Below are positions 9,245-19,381 of a stretch of 64,000 bases of DNA, one piece after another. Location of the stretch: the NCBI RefSeq assembly GCF_016592555.1, contig NZ_AP014546.1:1302001-1366000 (forward strand), given 5' to 3'. A program made the translations under genes and the position numbers. Numbering within the stretch: the stretch's first letter is position 1; each line of letters begins with the position of its first letter. The notes beneath the pieces are model-generated. The model had not been told where the DNA came from and did not search any database. It was given only the letters and a program-made list of their open reading frames with translations. This DNA comes from Neptunomonas japonica JAMM 1380 (GTDB taxonomy: Bacteria > Pseudomonadota > Gammaproteobacteria > Pseudomonadales > Balneatricaceae).

Positions 9245-9622
9245 ATGAAACGTTCTTTGGTTCTTCAGCCATTAAGTCGAGAGCACCATCAAGCGTTGGT
9301 GTTTAGTAAACGGTTGCACGCGCTGGCTGACCTGCCTGAGCAAAACCAGCTTAAAGAGTGGAATGAGTTTAGGCTTATATTAAGTGATGCTCTGTTGTCG
9401 CATTTTGATGAAGAAGAGCACTACTTTATGCATGAGTTGGGCGTGAAAGCAGATAACAGTCTTTTAAAAAGAATGATGGAAGATCATCAGGCAATGCGTG
9501 CTTATATGAACTCAGGTGAAGTGAGCCAATTACATCAATTTGCTGACTTATTAAAAGCACATGTACGTTTTGAGGAAAGAGAATTATTTCCGTGGTTGGA
9601 AAAAGAGTTCTCTTTGACGTAA
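9245..9622 (+). CDS. Hemerythrin HHE-domain protein
   Basis: This is a four-helix-bundle protein of the hemerythrin HHE family (125 aa), predicted to bind a non-heme di-iron centre used for oxygen, NO or iron sensing and storage. The expected His/Glu ligands recur in order: SREHHQAL (residues 12-18), LSHFDEEEHYF, EDHQAM and HVRFEERELF. No signal peptide is present, so it should be cytoplasmic. It is a single gene, convergent with the diguanylate cyclase, and its physiological role cannot be read from context. Confidence 0.9.
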   Translation: MKRSLVLQPLSREHHQALVFSKRLHALADLPEQNQLKEWNEFRLILSDALLSHFDEEEHYFMHELGVKADNSLLKRMMEDHQAMRAYMNSGEVSQLHQFADLLKAHVRFEERELFPWLEKEFSLT

Positions 9623-9645
9623 TGACTAAGTTATGCCTTCTTTAG

Positions 9646-10824
9646 TTATGTAATTAAGTCGCTTTCTTTCTCTGTAACTACTTGGTTGCGTCCAGTTTTT
9701 TTTGCAAGATAAAGCAGTTGGTCAGCTTTCTGATAAATGCTGTCCAGTGAATGCTGCTCATTATCTGTTGAGTAGAGTCCGCAACTTACTGTGCATTTTA
9801 TGGAGTCTTGCTGGTAGCGAGTCTCCTGTTGGCTGACGGCTGAGCATATTCGGTTTGCTATTTTAGTGGCATCTTCTGATGCTGTTCTCAGCATGATAAT
9901 AGCAAATTCTTCACCTCCGATGCGGCCAATAATGTCTACTGTACGGATGCAGCTAAGAGTGTTGTTCACTACTTGGCGTATTACCTCATCACCAGCGGGA
10001 TGGCCGTAGGTATCGTTGATTTTTTTAAAGTGGTCTATATCTAAAATGGCAAAGCTAATAGTGTCGGCAAGGTGTTGATGTTTATCCCACTCTTGTTCAG
10101 CTCTCTCCCAGAAGGCACCTCGGTTAAGTATGCCGGTTAAGCTATCTGTTTTGGCGGTAATAACAAGCTGCTCTTGAAGTGCTTTGCGTGTTGCGATCTC
10201 CTTTTTCAGCTTTCTATGCTCAAGGTCTAAGCTGAGGTTTTTTTGATTACTTTCTTGACGGTAATAGGCTCTGGAATACTCGAACCAGCTAGCAAGTGCT
10301 GCGCAAATACTATAGGTAATTAAGAATCTGAGTTGGAAGTCAGGGGGGTAATCATACCGCTCGATGAGCTGGGATATAGGAGAGTTATAGGCTATCAGTG
10401 TGATTGAAAGTAGTAGTATCGACCACAAACTGCCCTCTATATAGCCGAGTAAAAAGCAGCTAATTAATGGCCATGTGTAAGACCACAAGGCTTTTGATCC
10501 TCCATCTCCACCAATCATTATCATGTAAATGAGTAGAGACATATAAGCAATGGCGTTTATTCGGTAAACCCAGGTTCCATCTTTGAGGGAGCGTATCACA
10601 AAGATGCCTGCTAGTAGGGCTATGGCTGGCGGGAGGATTACGAGTGCTAATGTGGTGTTGCCTTTATAAAAACTATAAAGGCTAAATAGGGTCATCGTAG
10701 GCACGCCTAGCATTAGGAAAATCACATAATGTTGCAGGCGTGTTTTACCTTCATTTGAGATAGGAGCTGTCTCGGAGAAAAGTACGATTCTTTTCGCCAT
10801 ATTGTTAAAAAAATCAACAATCAC
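9646..10824 (-). CDS. Membrane-bound diguanylate cyclase
   Basis: The protein (392 aa) makes cyclic di-GMP from two GTP. About six hydrophobic helices occupy residues 33-180, followed by a coiled linker (190-222) and a GGDEF domain. The domain start DSLTGILNR is at 227-235 and the signature reads GGEEF (303-307). The product-inhibition I-site RTVD (294-297) lies exactly five residues before it, so the enzyme should be active and feedback-inhibited. The first codon is GTG; an ATG at 10800 is an alternative start. The membrane sensor is not a domain I can name. Confidence 0.9.
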   Translation of the reverse strand: MIVDFFNNMAKRIVLFSETAPISNEGKTRLQHYVIFLMLGVPTMTLFSLYSFYKGNTTLALVILPPAIALLAGIFVIRSLKDGTWVYRINAIAYMSLLIYMIMIGGDGGSKALWSYTWPLISCFLLGYIEGSLWSILLLSITLIAYNSPISQLIERYDYPPDFQLRFLITYSICAALASWFEYSRAYYRQESNQKNLSLDLEHRKLKKEIATRKALQEQLVITAKTDSLTGILNRGAFWERAEQEWDKHQHLADTISFAILDIDHFKKINDTYGHPAGDEVIRQVVNNTLSCIRTVDIIGRIGGEEFAIIMLRTASEDATKIANRICSAVSQQETRYQQDSIKCTVSCGLYSTDNEQHSLDSIYQKADQLLYLAKKTGRNQVVTEKESDLIT

Positions 10825-10907
10825 AATGACTTACTCTGTAGGTTTCAGAGTTTAAGTATAGACGAAAAGATCGTATTAAATGGACGGGTACCTAAATAAT
10901 AAGAGGA

Positions 10908-12248
10908 TTATGCAAGTTTTTGAGCTGTTTGGTAATATCTGTCTTGTTCCTCTTTTGGCACCATGCTGCCACCGGTAGCCCAGCTAATATGCGTAGCGCT
11001 TTCCATTTTGCTATTTAGGTTGTGCTGCTCTAAATAAGCTCTGCCATTTGACAGTAGGTTAACTATGCCTGGCAAGCTTGCAAGTGCAGAGGGTTCTAGG
11101 GATAGCTGTTCGGTATCTTTTAGCAATTTAAGCAGACGGTACATATTGTCATCATTGATGGTGTAGATTCCGCTTAACAGCGGTTCAATAAACTTGCCAA
11201 CAAAAGCAGAAGGGCGGCCAACCGCGAGACCGTCAGCGCAGGTTTTATTCATAAGCCCAATATCTTGCACACAAATCTCATCATGTAAGCCTGTGTACAT
11301 GCCTAGCAGCATGCAAGGAGACTGTGTAGGTTCGGCAAAGAAGCAGTGAACATTATTACCAAAAACTTGCTTTAACCCAAACGCGACGCCACCAGGGCCA
11401 CCGCCAACCCCGCATGGAAGGTAAACAAATAGAGGGTGATTTTCATCGACAGTAATTTTATGTTCATCTAGTTGTTTTTGTAAACGTAAAGCCGCTACGC
11501 TATAGCCTAGAAATAGATCCTGCGAGTTCTCGTCATCAATAAAGTGCGCGCGTGGTGTTCGTATCGATTGTTCGCGTCCTTCTTCAACGGCTTTGCTGTA
11601 ATCATCCGCGTGTTCTACAACGGTGACTCCTTTGCTGCGTAACAAGTCTTTTTTCCATTGGCGGGCATCCGCTGACATATGCACGCTTACTTGAAAGCCT
11701 AGCTTTGCACTCATAATGCCAATGCTTAGCCCAAGGTTACCAGTCGATCCAACAATGATGCTGTGCTGGGCAAAAAAATCTCGTAACTCTGGCGTATTTA
11801 ACACGCGGTAGTCTGAATTCTTATTTAAGAGTCCAGCGGTAATCGCGAGTGTTTCAGCATGTTTGAGTACTTCATAAATACCACCGCGTGCTTTTATAGA
11901 ACCAGATACTGGCAGGTGGCTATCGCACTTCATCCAGAGCTTTCCCGGTAGAGGCATTGCTGAGATGTTGGATAGTGCTTGCTGGGCGCTGGGGATCGCT
12001 TGTAAAGGCGATTCAATTAACCCGTGACTTTCTGTTGTTTCAGGAAACACGTCGGCAATATACGCTGCAAATCTTTGTAAGCGCTCAGCAGCACATTGGA
12101 TATCTTTTATATTTAATATCAGCGTATTTTGAGCATCTTTAAAGTCTTTAAGTGCAGGGTTTAGCCACTGAAGCTCATGCTGCTCTTGTAATTGGGAAAC
12201 AAGAAGGAGTGTATTAAGTAGTGCTTGTTGCTCGGTTGTTAGGCTCAT
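10908..12248 (-). CDS. dsdA: D-serine ammonia-lyase (D-serine dehydratase)
   Basis: A PLP-dependent fold-type II enzyme (446 aa) that converts D-serine to pyruvate and ammonia. The Schiff-base lysine lies in SGSIKARGG (K119). The phosphate-binding glycine run is seen in [14 protein letters not shown], and the DsdA-type N-terminus (QWLNP...DAQ) is present. Length equals the E. coli enzyme. The usual dsdC regulator and dsdX permease are not adjacent, so its control and D-serine uptake must be elsewhere. It detoxifies or uses D-serine in the cytoplasm. Confidence 0.93.
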   Translation of the reverse strand: MSLTTEQQALLNTLLLVSQLQEQHELQWLNPALKDFKDAQNTLILNIKDIQCAAERLQRFAAYIADVFPETTESHGLIESPLQAIPSAQQALSNISAMPLPGKLWMKCDSHLPVSGSIKARGGIYEVLKHAETLAITAGLLNKNSDYRVLNTPELRDFFAQHSIIVGSTGNLGLSIGIMSAKLGFQVSVHMSADARQWKKDLLRSKGVTVVEHADDYSKAVEEGREQSIRTPRAHFIDDENSQDLFLGYSVAALRLQKQLDEHKITVDENHPLFVYLPCGVGGGPGGVAFGLKQVFGNNVHCFFAEPTQSPCMLLGMYTGLHDEICVQDIGLMNKTCADGLAVGRPSAFVGKFIEPLLSGIYTINDDNMYRLLKLLKDTEQLSLEPSALASLPGIVNLLSNGRAYLEQHNLNSKMESATHISWATGGSMVPKEEQDRYYQTAQKLA

Positions 12249-12401
12249 GATGGCTAAAATCTCAATGCAAAATCAGGGGGATGTTCTGCGAATTACGGGT
12301 GTAGTAAATATTCTAGTGCCTAGCGGCGAGTACATAATTCGCTGTTGAGTCCGAAATAGAGACTTAAGTATAAATTAATTGATGGGTTTTTATGAAGCAA
12401 T

Positions 12402-12432
12402 AAAAAAGCCCACAAGAGTTGCTCTTGTGGGC
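12402..12432 (-). terminator. Terminator after icd
   Basis: An 11-bp perfect stem (GCCCACAAGAG/CTCTTGTGGGC) with a short loop is followed, on the minus strand, by a run of T. It sits 40 bp downstream of the icd stop. Confidence 0.92.
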
Positions 12433-12472
12433 TTGTCTGTTGTTATTTCAAAGAGAAATAACGAATATCAGC

Positions 12473-14704
12473 TTACTGGTGAACAGAAGCGAGTGCACTA
12501 TTTAGCGTAGCGCTTGGGCGCATTACACGTTTAACAGTGTCGCGTTTAGCGTGGTAGTAACCATCCAACTCTGCAGAGCGGCCTTGTACAGCGCTAAGTT
12601 CAGACACGATAGTTGCTTCATTTTCAGTTAGCGTTTTAGCTAGTGGTGCAAATAAAGTGGCCAGTTCTTTATCGTCAGTTTGTGCTGCTACGGCTTGAGC
12701 CCAGTACATACCTAGATAGAAATGGCTACCGCGGTTATCTAATTCACCTGTTTTGCGTGAAGGAGACTTGTTGTTTTCTAGAAGCTTTCCAGTTGCTTGG
12801 TCAAGCGTCTTAGATAGGGTTGTCGCACGAGGGTTGTCGTTTTTGATACCCATATCTTCTAGAGATACTGCGAGTGCCATGAACTCACCTAGTGAATCCC
12901 AACGCAAGTGGTTTTCTTCTTCTACCTGTTGTACATGCTTAGGCGCGGAACCACCCGCACCTGTTTCATACATACCACCGCCTTTAAGCATTGGCACGAT
13001 AGATAGCATTTTAGCTGAAGTACCCAGTTCCATAATTGGGAACAAGTCAGTCAGGTAGTCACGTAGAACGTTACCTGTTACTGAGATAGTGTCTTGGCCA
13101 CGAATCTGGCGTTCCATAGAAATGCGAATTGCTTCGTCGTAAGACGCAATGCGGATATCTAAGCCAGTTGTGTCGTGATCTTGTAGGTAAACGCGTACTT
13201 TTTTAGCCAGCTCCATATCATGAGCACGTTCAGGGTCTAACCAGAAAATAGCAGGAGTATCAGACTGACGAGCACGTGTTACCGCTAGTTTTACCCAGTC
13301 ACGAACAGGCTCATCTTTAGTTTGGCATGCACGCCAGATATCACCTTTTTCTACTTCATGTTGAGTCAGCACGTTACCTGCTGTATCAACAACACGCATG
13401 ATGCCGTCTTCAGCTAGCTCGAACGTTTTATCGTGAGAACCGTATTCTTCTGCTTTCTTCGCCATTAAGCCAACGTTAGGCACAGTCCCCATTGTTGTTG
13501 GATCAAATGCACCGTTAGTTTTGCAGAAGTTAATCATTTCTTGGTAGATACGTGAGTATGTGCTTTCTGGCATAACTGCTTTAGTATCTTTTTGCTTACC
13601 ATCTGGTCCCCACATCTGACCAGAGCTACGAATCATTGCAGGCATAGAAGCATCAACGATTACGTCACTCGGTACGTGTAGGTTGGAGATGCCTTTTACT
13701 GAATCAACCATCGCCATTTCAGGGCGGGTAGAGTAACAAGCCTGAATATCTTCTTCGATCTCTTCACGCTTAGAGCGTGGTAGGCTAGCAATTTTGTCGT
13801 AAACACTGCCTAAACCGTTGTTTGGGTTAACTTCAAGCTTAGCAAACAACTCAGCGTGCTTTTCAAAAAGGTCTTTGTAGAAAACAGTAACAGCATGGCC
13901 AAATACGATAGGGTGTGAAACTTTCATCATGGTAGCTTTAACATGTAAAGACCACATAACACCGGTTTCTTTTGCATCATTTAGGCTGTCTTCAAAGAAT
14001 TCACGAAGCGCTTTGCAGCTCATGAACATGCCATCAATAATTTCGCCCTGCTCAAGCTGAAATTCTTTTTTAACGGTTACCTTGCCATCTTTAGCAACAA
14101 ACTCAATGCGGACATCGGTTTCTTTGTCAACGGTTGTAGATTGTTCGCTAGAGAAGAAGTCGCCACCGCGCATATAATCAGCGTGTGTGCGTGATGCTTT
14201 GCTCCATTTCCCCATTCTGTGTGGGAATTTACGAACAAATGCTTTAACAGCAGCTGGCGCACGACGGTCAGAGTTACCTTCACGTAGTACTGGGTTTACC
14301 GCACTACCAAGAAGTTTACCAAAACGTGCTTGAGTGACTTGTTCTTCTTCGCCATGCGCTACTTCAGGGTAGTCAGGAATATCATAGCCCTGAGTCTGAA
14401 GCTCAGCGATACATGCTTTTAGCTGAGGAATAGAAGCACTGATATTAGGGAGCTTAATGATATTGGCAGAAGGGTCTTGAGTAAGCTTACCGAGAAAAGC
14501 TAAGCCATCAGCTACTTGCTGCTCGTCAGTTAGTTTTTCGGGGAAAGCAGAAAGGATACGGCCTGCTAATGAAATGTCACTGATTTTAACATCGATATCA
14601 GCAGCGGCTGTGAATGTTCTTACAATAGGTAATAAAGAACAGGTTGCCAGTGATGGAGCTTCGTCGGTAAGGGTGTAATAAATCGTTTGTTTCGTTGTAG
14701 TCAT
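12473..14704 (-). CDS. icd: NADP-dependent isocitrate dehydrogenase, monomeric type
   Basis: This 743-residue protein is the monomeric class of isocitrate dehydrogenase, which oxidises isocitrate to 2-oxoglutarate with NADP+ in the TCA cycle. Family landmarks are visible throughout: the N-terminal [14 protein letters not shown], the substrate-loop region [11 protein letters not shown], and [15 protein letters not shown] near residue 585. It is unrelated in length to the dimeric 415-residue Icd. Monomeric IDH is common in Vibrionales, Oceanospirillales and Pseudomonads. It is monocistronic with its own terminator. Confidence 0.97.
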   Translation of the reverse strand: MTTTKQTIYYTLTDEAPSLATCSLLPIVRTFTAAADIDVKISDISLAGRILSAFPEKLTDEQQVADGLAFLGKLTQDPSANIIKLPNISASIPQLKACIAELQTQGYDIPDYPEVAHGEEEQVTQARFGKLLGSAVNPVLREGNSDRRAPAAVKAFVRKFPHRMGKWSKASRTHADYMRGGDFFSSEQSTTVDKETDVRIEFVAKDGKVTVKKEFQLEQGEIIDGMFMSCKALREFFEDSLNDAKETGVMWSLHVKATMMKVSHPIVFGHAVTVFYKDLFEKHAELFAKLEVNPNNGLGSVYDKIASLPRSKREEIEEDIQACYSTRPEMAMVDSVKGISNLHVPSDVIVDASMPAMIRSSGQMWGPDGKQKDTKAVMPESTYSRIYQEMINFCKTNGAFDPTTMGTVPNVGLMAKKAEEYGSHDKTFELAEDGIMRVVDTAGNVLTQHEVEKGDIWRACQTKDEPVRDWVKLAVTRARQSDTPAIFWLDPERAHDMELAKKVRVYLQDHDTTGLDIRIASYDEAIRISMERQIRGQDTISVTGNVLRDYLTDLFPIMELGTSAKMLSIVPMLKGGGMYETGAGGSAPKHVQQVEEENHLRWDSLGEFMALAVSLEDMGIKNDNPRATTLSKTLDQATGKLLENNKSPSRKTGELDNRGSHFYLGMYWAQAVAAQTDDKELATLFAPLAKTLTENEATIVSELSAVQGRSAELDGYYHAKRDTVKRVMRPSATLNSALASVHQ

Positions 14705-15344
14705 TTCTCATCCCCGAATAGTTTAGCTGGATCGCAACAGGCTTGAAGTAAGCTGACTTTTGGTCTGTTTACCTCACTGGTCCAAGCCTTTCTTCTATGT
14801 TTTTCGAGCAGAATTATACCGGAAGAGTAATGGCTGTTATACGGTTGGGCTATGCACTTAAGGATAATAAAAGGTGATTTTTGTAAAAAATTTACAAGAA
14901 ATTTGGTCGTGCGTCACGAAAGGATAGATAATTATTGTATGTTTTTTGATCAGTTTTGGCTTGTGGATTGGGTTAGAACGAATGGTTATAAATATCAACA
15001 GATTGTCTTTGATGCATTGAAAGGAGGGAGATTTATTAAGTTTTAGAAGAATGCTGGCGGATCTCTATGTCAGGAAGTGAATATATCTCTTTAAAGTTTG
15101 TATTACCTTATTATTCGTGGTAGATGAATGGTTATATACTCAAAATAACCTTAAAATTTATTAAAAAATTTAAGGTTATTTTGAGTGCTTTCCTATCTAT
15201 ATGTCTGATTTTATTATGAGGTTGCTGTTGTAAGATATGAATGATGAAGTACTTAAATTATTTTAATTACATTGAGTTAGTAACGGGGAGAAGGTAGCTC
15301 AATATCGTTTGTCGAAGCTTTATGAATATAAGGAAGGGGCGACT
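14705..15344. other. 640-bp intergenic region with a long perfect inverted repeat
   Basis: This spacer contains the upstream region of icd and the leader of the beta-barrel gene. Its main structure is the 18-bp inverted repeat listed separately. A short reading frame at 14852-15046 (64 codons) has no ribosome site or recognisable product and is not called. Confidence 0.6.
15138..15186. repeat. Perfect 18-bp inverted repeat with 13-nt loop
   Basis: ACTCAAAATAACCTTAAA (15138-15155) and its exact complement (15169-15186) flank an AT-rich loop. There is no T-run on either side, which argues against a simple terminator. It may be an mRNA structure, an operator for a dimeric protein or the remnant of a mobile element. 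It marks the left edge of the AT-rich fibre-like locus. Confidence 0.8.
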
Positions 15345-16625
15345 GTGAAGGATATTAAATCTAATAAGAATCATATAAAAAAAGTATCTCGTCAGTTTTT
15401 TCCATACGGTGCAATTCTTTATACAATGGTACTGTATCCAGGAGATGCATTTTCGGAAGTTAGTGTTTCTAACGAAGCTATTTTAAAGCAATATCAGCAA
15501 TTAGTAGCTGACCAACAAAGAGAGTTTGAAAAGCAAAGAAAAATTATAGCACGACAAGGAAAAGAGATAGATAAGTTGAAATCTAGGCTCGATATCATAT
15601 CTAACAAAGCGGCTTTAAAGCCTCCTGCTAAGCGTCAGCGTCAGGTCGCCTCACAACAAAGAAACTTACCATCTTCACCTGTTGGGCAGCGCCCTCCTAA
15701 AAGAGAGAAAGATACTGCTCCGCCAGAAATCCCTAGGTTGAGTAACACGGTGGGCGGGGTGTTAACTAAAAAAGGGAAATTGATTCTAGAGCCTTCTATT
15801 GAGTATTCATATAACTCGAACAATAGAGTGTTTCTAGATGCATTTACATTTTTACCTGCATTAGCAGTTGGACTCATTGATTTACGAGAGGTTAAGCGCC
15901 ATAGCACAATTGCGAGTGTAACTGCGCGCTATGGTATGACTGACCGGTTGGAGCTTGAGTTCAAATTGCCCTATGTTTATAGATCAGATAGTCAACGGTC
16001 ACGGCCTGTTAGTATAGGTGTTGGTCAGGATGAAATATTTAATGCTAGCGGTGATGGAATAGGCGACTTGGAGTTTGCAGCGCGCTATCAATTAAATAAT
16101 GGTAATGATGGTTGGCCAATTTTTATTGGGAACTTAATGGTAACGGTACCGACAGGAACCAGTCCATTTGATGTAGATTTTGTGCAGTCTACTCCCGGTG
16201 CCGTGTTTCCAACAGAATTACCAACCGGTTCTGGATATATCAGTATTCAGCCGAGTATTACCGCGCTCTATCCAACAGATCCGGGAGTGTTTTTTGGGAA
16301 TTTAAGTTATAGCTATAATGCTGAAACAGATGAAAATATAGGAACGGTAAACCCTGGAGATACGTTGGGAATGAGCTTCGGATTAGGTTTCTCCTTAAAT
16401 GAGCGCTCTTCATTTAGTCTTGGCTATTCTCACAAACATGTTTTTGAGTCAAAGATAGATGGGATGAAAGTTAAAGGAAGTGTATTGGATATTGGGCAGT
16501 TGTCTATTGGCTATTCTTTAAAGCTCTCACAAGAAAAGAACATAAATTTATCTCTAGGTATAGGAACAACTGAAGATGCACAGGATGTAAGGCTGAGCTT
16601 GAGGGTGCCGATATCAATTCTATAA
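15345..16625 (+). CDS. Outer-membrane beta-barrel with N-terminal coiled coil (FapF-like secretion pore)
   Basis: The GTG at 15345 is preferred because an AGGAAGGGG ribosome site lies 5 bp before it; a TTG 36 bp upstream is possible. The 426-residue product has a signal peptide (hydrophobic core PYGAILYTMVLY). A charged coiled coil follows (roughly ILKQYQQLVADQQREFEKQR to DKLKSRLDI), then a Pro/Arg linker and a ~300-residue beta-rich domain of the PF13557 transporter type (LILEPSIEYSYNSNN, DRLELEFKLPYVYR, GDLEFAARYQL). This order resembles FapF, the pore that exports Fap amyloid in Pseudomonas. Secretion of the neighbouring fibre-like proteins is inferred from that resemblance and from the nearby C39 peptidase gene. 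Confidence 0.75.
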   Translation: MKDIKSNKNHIKKVSRQFFPYGAILYTMVLYPGDAFSEVSVSNEAILKQYQQLVADQQREFEKQRKIIARQGKEIDKLKSRLDIISNKAALKPPAKRQRQVASQQRNLPSSPVGQRPPKREKDTAPPEIPRLSNTVGGVLTKKGKLILEPSIEYSYNSNNRVFLDAFTFLPALAVGLIDLREVKRHSTIASVTARYGMTDRLELEFKLPYVYRSDSQRSRPVSIGVGQDEIFNASGDGIGDLEFAARYQLNNGNDGWPIFIGNLMVTVPTGTSPFDVDFVQSTPGAVFPTELPTGSGYISIQPSITALYPTDPGVFFGNLSYSYNAETDENIGTVNPGDTLGMSFGLGFSLNERSSFSLGYSHKHVFESKIDGMKVKGSVLDIGQLSIGYSLKLSQEKNINLSLGIGTTEDAQDVRLSLRVPISIL

Positions 16626-16655
16626 ATTAATAATACATATGATTTACGATCTACA

Positions 16656-16685
16656 GCCATGCCATTATCAAGCATGGCTTTTTTT
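16656..16685 (+). terminator. Terminator of the beta-barrel gene
   Basis: GCCATGC-loop-GCATGGC is followed by seven T residues. It overlaps the last codon of the convergent regulator. Confidence 0.88.
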
Positions 16686-17574
16686 ATTGAAGTATATGAT
16701 TGATGTTAACGCCCTGTGAATCGAACTCTTCTTGACTAGTCTCATAAAGTGGTTGGGTATTTAATTTATATCCAATACCTTTGAGCGTTAGTATCCAGTG
16801 TGGCTTATATGGATCTATTTCAACTTTCTTTCGTAGTAGATGCATGTATTGATAAAGATCAGACTTATTTGCGCGGCCATTTTCTGGCCATAGATGGTTG
16901 ATTATTTCCTGAGAGGAAAATGTATGGTCAGTATCGGTTGCAAGAAATGAAAATAGTTTGAATTCTTTACGGGTTAATTTTAGATTTTTTTCATTAAAGT
17001 AAACAGACTGACTGTTTATGTTGACGGTGAAAGGTCCAGTCCTATAGTTTTCGAAGTGTGCATGTTTGCTAGAGGTGTGCTGACTTAAATTACTTACGGG
17101 GGGGGCTGTTATCAGCGGTCTTTGCTTGTCTTCAGAGCGCCTTTCATCACGTCTTCGCTCGTTGTTTCTTCTATCTGAGAATGGGTGAAAGTTGTAGCTG
17201 AAGTGTTCTCGTAAATAGCTGTCTAGTTTCTCCATGATAGGATTATCTAAATAAAAATCTATCCATGAACCCTCTTGAATATCCTTTTGATCTGCATTGT
17301 TGAAAATAGCACAAATAGAAATTTCTCTATTGTCGTTTATTTTTTTTAATGCTTTTAGTTGCTCTTTTGTAAATATTTTATCAAGTTCTCTTATATCAAA
17401 AATTATTAACCTGTAATTTGTTTTTATGTCTTTGGAGTCAAGTTTTTCTAAAGCTGGTTTTGTATCGATGTGTAATTTGTTTGCAAGCCCGTATCCTTTT
17501 AACATCCCAAGAATGAACTTATCATCTGATATTAATAGTATAGAGTTCTTACTGTTATCCATATTGGAATCCAT
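16684..17574 (-). CDS. OmpR/PhoB-like regulator with an atypical receiver domain
   Basis: The 296-residue protein has an N-terminal receiver-like domain (about residues 10-125). It keeps an acidic pair (DD17-18) and a candidate phospho-acceptor D60 (LIIFDIREL), but the conserved Lys-Pro at the end of the fold is replaced by Asn-Pro (111-112). A striking Arg/Glu/Asp linker follows (about 134-150), then an OmpR-type winged helix (TRKEFKLFSFLATD, SDLYQYMHLLRKKV, LTLKGIGYKL). No histidine kinase is adjacent. The gene is divergent from the repetitive fibre-like gene and convergent with the barrel gene, so it probably controls this locus. That link is inferred from position. Confidence 0.78.
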   Translation of the reverse strand: MDSNMDNSKNSILLISDDKFILGMLKGYGLANKLHIDTKPALEKLDSKDIKTNYRLIIFDIRELDKIFTKEQLKALKKINDNREISICAIFNNADQKDIQEGSWIDFYLDNPIMEKLDSYLREHFSYNFHPFSDRRNNERRRDERRSEDKQRPLITAPPVSNLSQHTSSKHAHFENYRTGPFTVNINSQSVYFNEKNLKLTRKEFKLFSFLATDTDHTFSSQEIINHLWPENGRANKSDLYQYMHLLRKKVEIDPYKPHWILTLKGIGYKLNTQPLYETSQEEFDSQGVNINHILQ

Positions 17575-18041
17575 GTAATTTATTTCCTGCCACTATGAAG
17601 TAGCAATTCTATTATATAGTGTTGTCTTAAAATATATCAATATTGTCTGTGTGGGTTTTTTTAATATATTAGTTTTTAGTAATTATATAATTAAACGTTA
17701 TAAATATTGATTTTATAGGTTTTTTTTCATTATTGTTGTCGGTTTGTATTAGATGTAATTGATATTGTTTTTATAGATAAGATTAAATTCTATTTGTTTA
17801 ATATAAAATTAAACTATCCGTGTGAAATTATTTAAGTGATTTTTTTATATAAATCATAATGTTAATGTCATTTTTTTAATGAATTTTTGATATTAATTTT
17901 TTTAGGTAATTTTAATTATGATTTTATGGAATTTTAAGCTTCATTTGTGGATTCTGAAGATGTTGGGAGATCACCCTAGCTGTATAGAGGTGGTCGGGTT
18001 AATAAGTTACGAAGATAAAAATAATTAAATGGAGCATTAAA
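17575..18041. promoter_or_regulatory. Very AT-rich divergent promoter region of the fibre-like locus
   Basis: About 470 bp with long T/A tracts separate the regulator from the repetitive gene. It has no coding frame. Such composition is typical of nucleoid-protein-silenced (H-NS-like) regulatory DNA. No individual promoter element stands out; a GGAG ribosome site precedes the ATG at 18042. Confidence 0.5.
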
Positions 18042-19352
18042 ATGAATAATACTAAATTGCTAGCAGCTAGTATTGCGCTTATTTTGGGAACAACCACTAA
18101 TGCGTGGGCAAACCCGACCAATACAGCGACGGATTCGGCACAAACACAAACGGCAACAGCCAGTTCTGACACAAGTGGTGCTGGATCTGGTACAGCAAAT
18201 GAAAACTCTACTGCAGTGGGGACTGACAACACAAACAATGCGGATAACAGCGATAACTCGGATGGCAGCGATAATAGTCTTGCTGACTCTGAAGATGACT
18301 CTGCTTCTGCAAATAATGGCAGTACAGCGAGCACCGATACAGATGACAACAGTAACAACTCCGATAATAGCAACAATTCGGATAATAGTACTGCTGACAA
18401 TGATGACAATAGTAATAACTCTGATAACAGCAACAACTCGGATAACAGCACTGCTGACAATGATGACAACAGCAATAACTCGGATAACAGCAACACAGGC
18501 AATGGTGAAGCTGACTCTGAGGATGATTCCGCTTCTGCAAACAATGGCAGTACAGCGAGTACAGATACAGATGACAACAGCAACAACTCTGATAACAGCA
18601 ACAATTCGGATAACAGCACTGCTGACAATGATGACAATAGCAACAACTCCGATAACAGCAATAGAGGCAATGGTGTAGCTGACTCTGAGGATGATTCCGC
18701 TTCTGCAAATAATGGCAGTACAGCGAGTACAGATACAGATGACAACAGCAACAACTCTGATAACAGCAACAATTCGGATAACAGCACTGATAACAGAGAT
18801 AATAGCTTTGCTGATTCTGAAGATGACTCAGCTTCTGCGAATAATGGCAGTACAGCGAGTACAGATAACTCGGATAACAGCAATAATTCAGATAACAGCT
18901 CAGTAGCTGCAACCGATGCTGCTGCAAACAATGGAAGTACTGCAACGTCTGACCGCTCTGATAACTCTGATAATTCAGATAACAGTATGGCCGATGCCAG
19001 TGCTATGGGCTCTGCTGCTGCAAATAATGGAAGTACAGCAACGACTGACAACAGTGACAACAGTGATAATAGCTATTCCAATGCAGGTGGTACTGGAACT
19101 TCTGCAGCTAATAACGGAGGGTCAGCAACAACTACTTATAGTGTAAATAACTCAGACCTCATGGGTACAGTAACCGGAAACTCTTACGGTTATCCCACTG
19201 CACAGTCAGGTAACTGGGGTGGTGAAAACAATATCGCAGACTCATTTAATGGAACTGCTGGTGTAAACCAGAATATCCAGAATACTGGGGGAAATTCTTT
19301 GACACAACAGCAAGTTTCTTTCCAGGGAAATGTGAGTGTAAACCAACCTTAA
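18042..19352 (+). CDS. Secreted Asn/Asp/Ser-rich repeat protein, probable fibre subunit
   Basis: The 436-residue protein begins with a clear Sec signal (LLAASIALILGTTTNAWA, cleavage near residue 23). The body is low-complexity and very acidic, built from Asp, Asn, Ser, Thr, Gly and Ala. A module starting DSEDDSASANNGSTAST occurs four times, and the core ANNGSTA occurs in seven variants. Runs of NNSDNS and TADNDD lie between them. The last ~70 residues differ and end with GVNQNIQNTGGNSLTQQQ, a Gln/Asn motif reminiscent of Fap/curli-type amyloid repeats and shared with the next gene. Function as an extracellular fibre or matrix protein is inferred. No homologue is recognised for the repeat body. 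Confidence 0.7.
   Translation: MNNTKLLAASIALILGTTTNAWANPTNTATDSAQTQTATASSDTSGAGSGTANENSTAVGTDNTNNADNSDNSDGSDNSLADSEDDSASANNGSTASTDTDDNSNNSDNSNNSDNSTADNDDNSNNSDNSNNSDNSTADNDDNSNNSDNSNTGNGEADSEDDSASANNGSTASTDTDDNSNNSDNSNNSDNSTADNDDNSNNSDNSNRGNGVADSEDDSASANNGSTASTDTDDNSNNSDNSNNSDNSTDNRDNSFADSEDDSASANNGSTASTDNSDNSNNSDNSSVAATDAAANNGSTATSDRSDNSDNSDNSMADASAMGSAAANNGSTATTDNSDNSDNSYSNAGGTGTSAANNGGSATTTYSVNNSDLMGTVTGNSYGYPTAQSGNWGGENNIADSFNGTAGVNQNIQNTGGNSLTQQQVSFQGNVSVNQP
18285..18896 (+). repeat. Tandem in-frame coding repeats (about 228, 168 and 132 bp apart)
   Basis: Near-identical blocks beginning GACTCTGA(A/G)GATGA start at 18285, 18513 and 18681, with a GAT variant at 18813. Shorter AACAGC/GATAAC runs fill the space. 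All spacings are multiples of three, so recombination between copies would change protein length without breaking the frame. Confidence 0.9.
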
Positions 19353-19381
19353 TTTAGAAAACTGGTTTGTCACATGAAATC

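Noticed and set aside
14852..15046. 64-codon frame in the icd upstream gap
   Set aside because: No ribosome site, no family pattern and AT-biased codons; likely chance.
18285..18896. CRISPR-like regular repeats
   Set aside because: The repeats are coding, in frame, unevenly spaced and not separated by unique spacers.
17999..19060. Long minus-strand frame (353 codons) rich in Leu/Ser opposite the repeat gene
   Set aside because: It is the mirror of the repeated plus-strand codons, has no ribosome site, and the plus-strand gene has a signal peptide and operon context.
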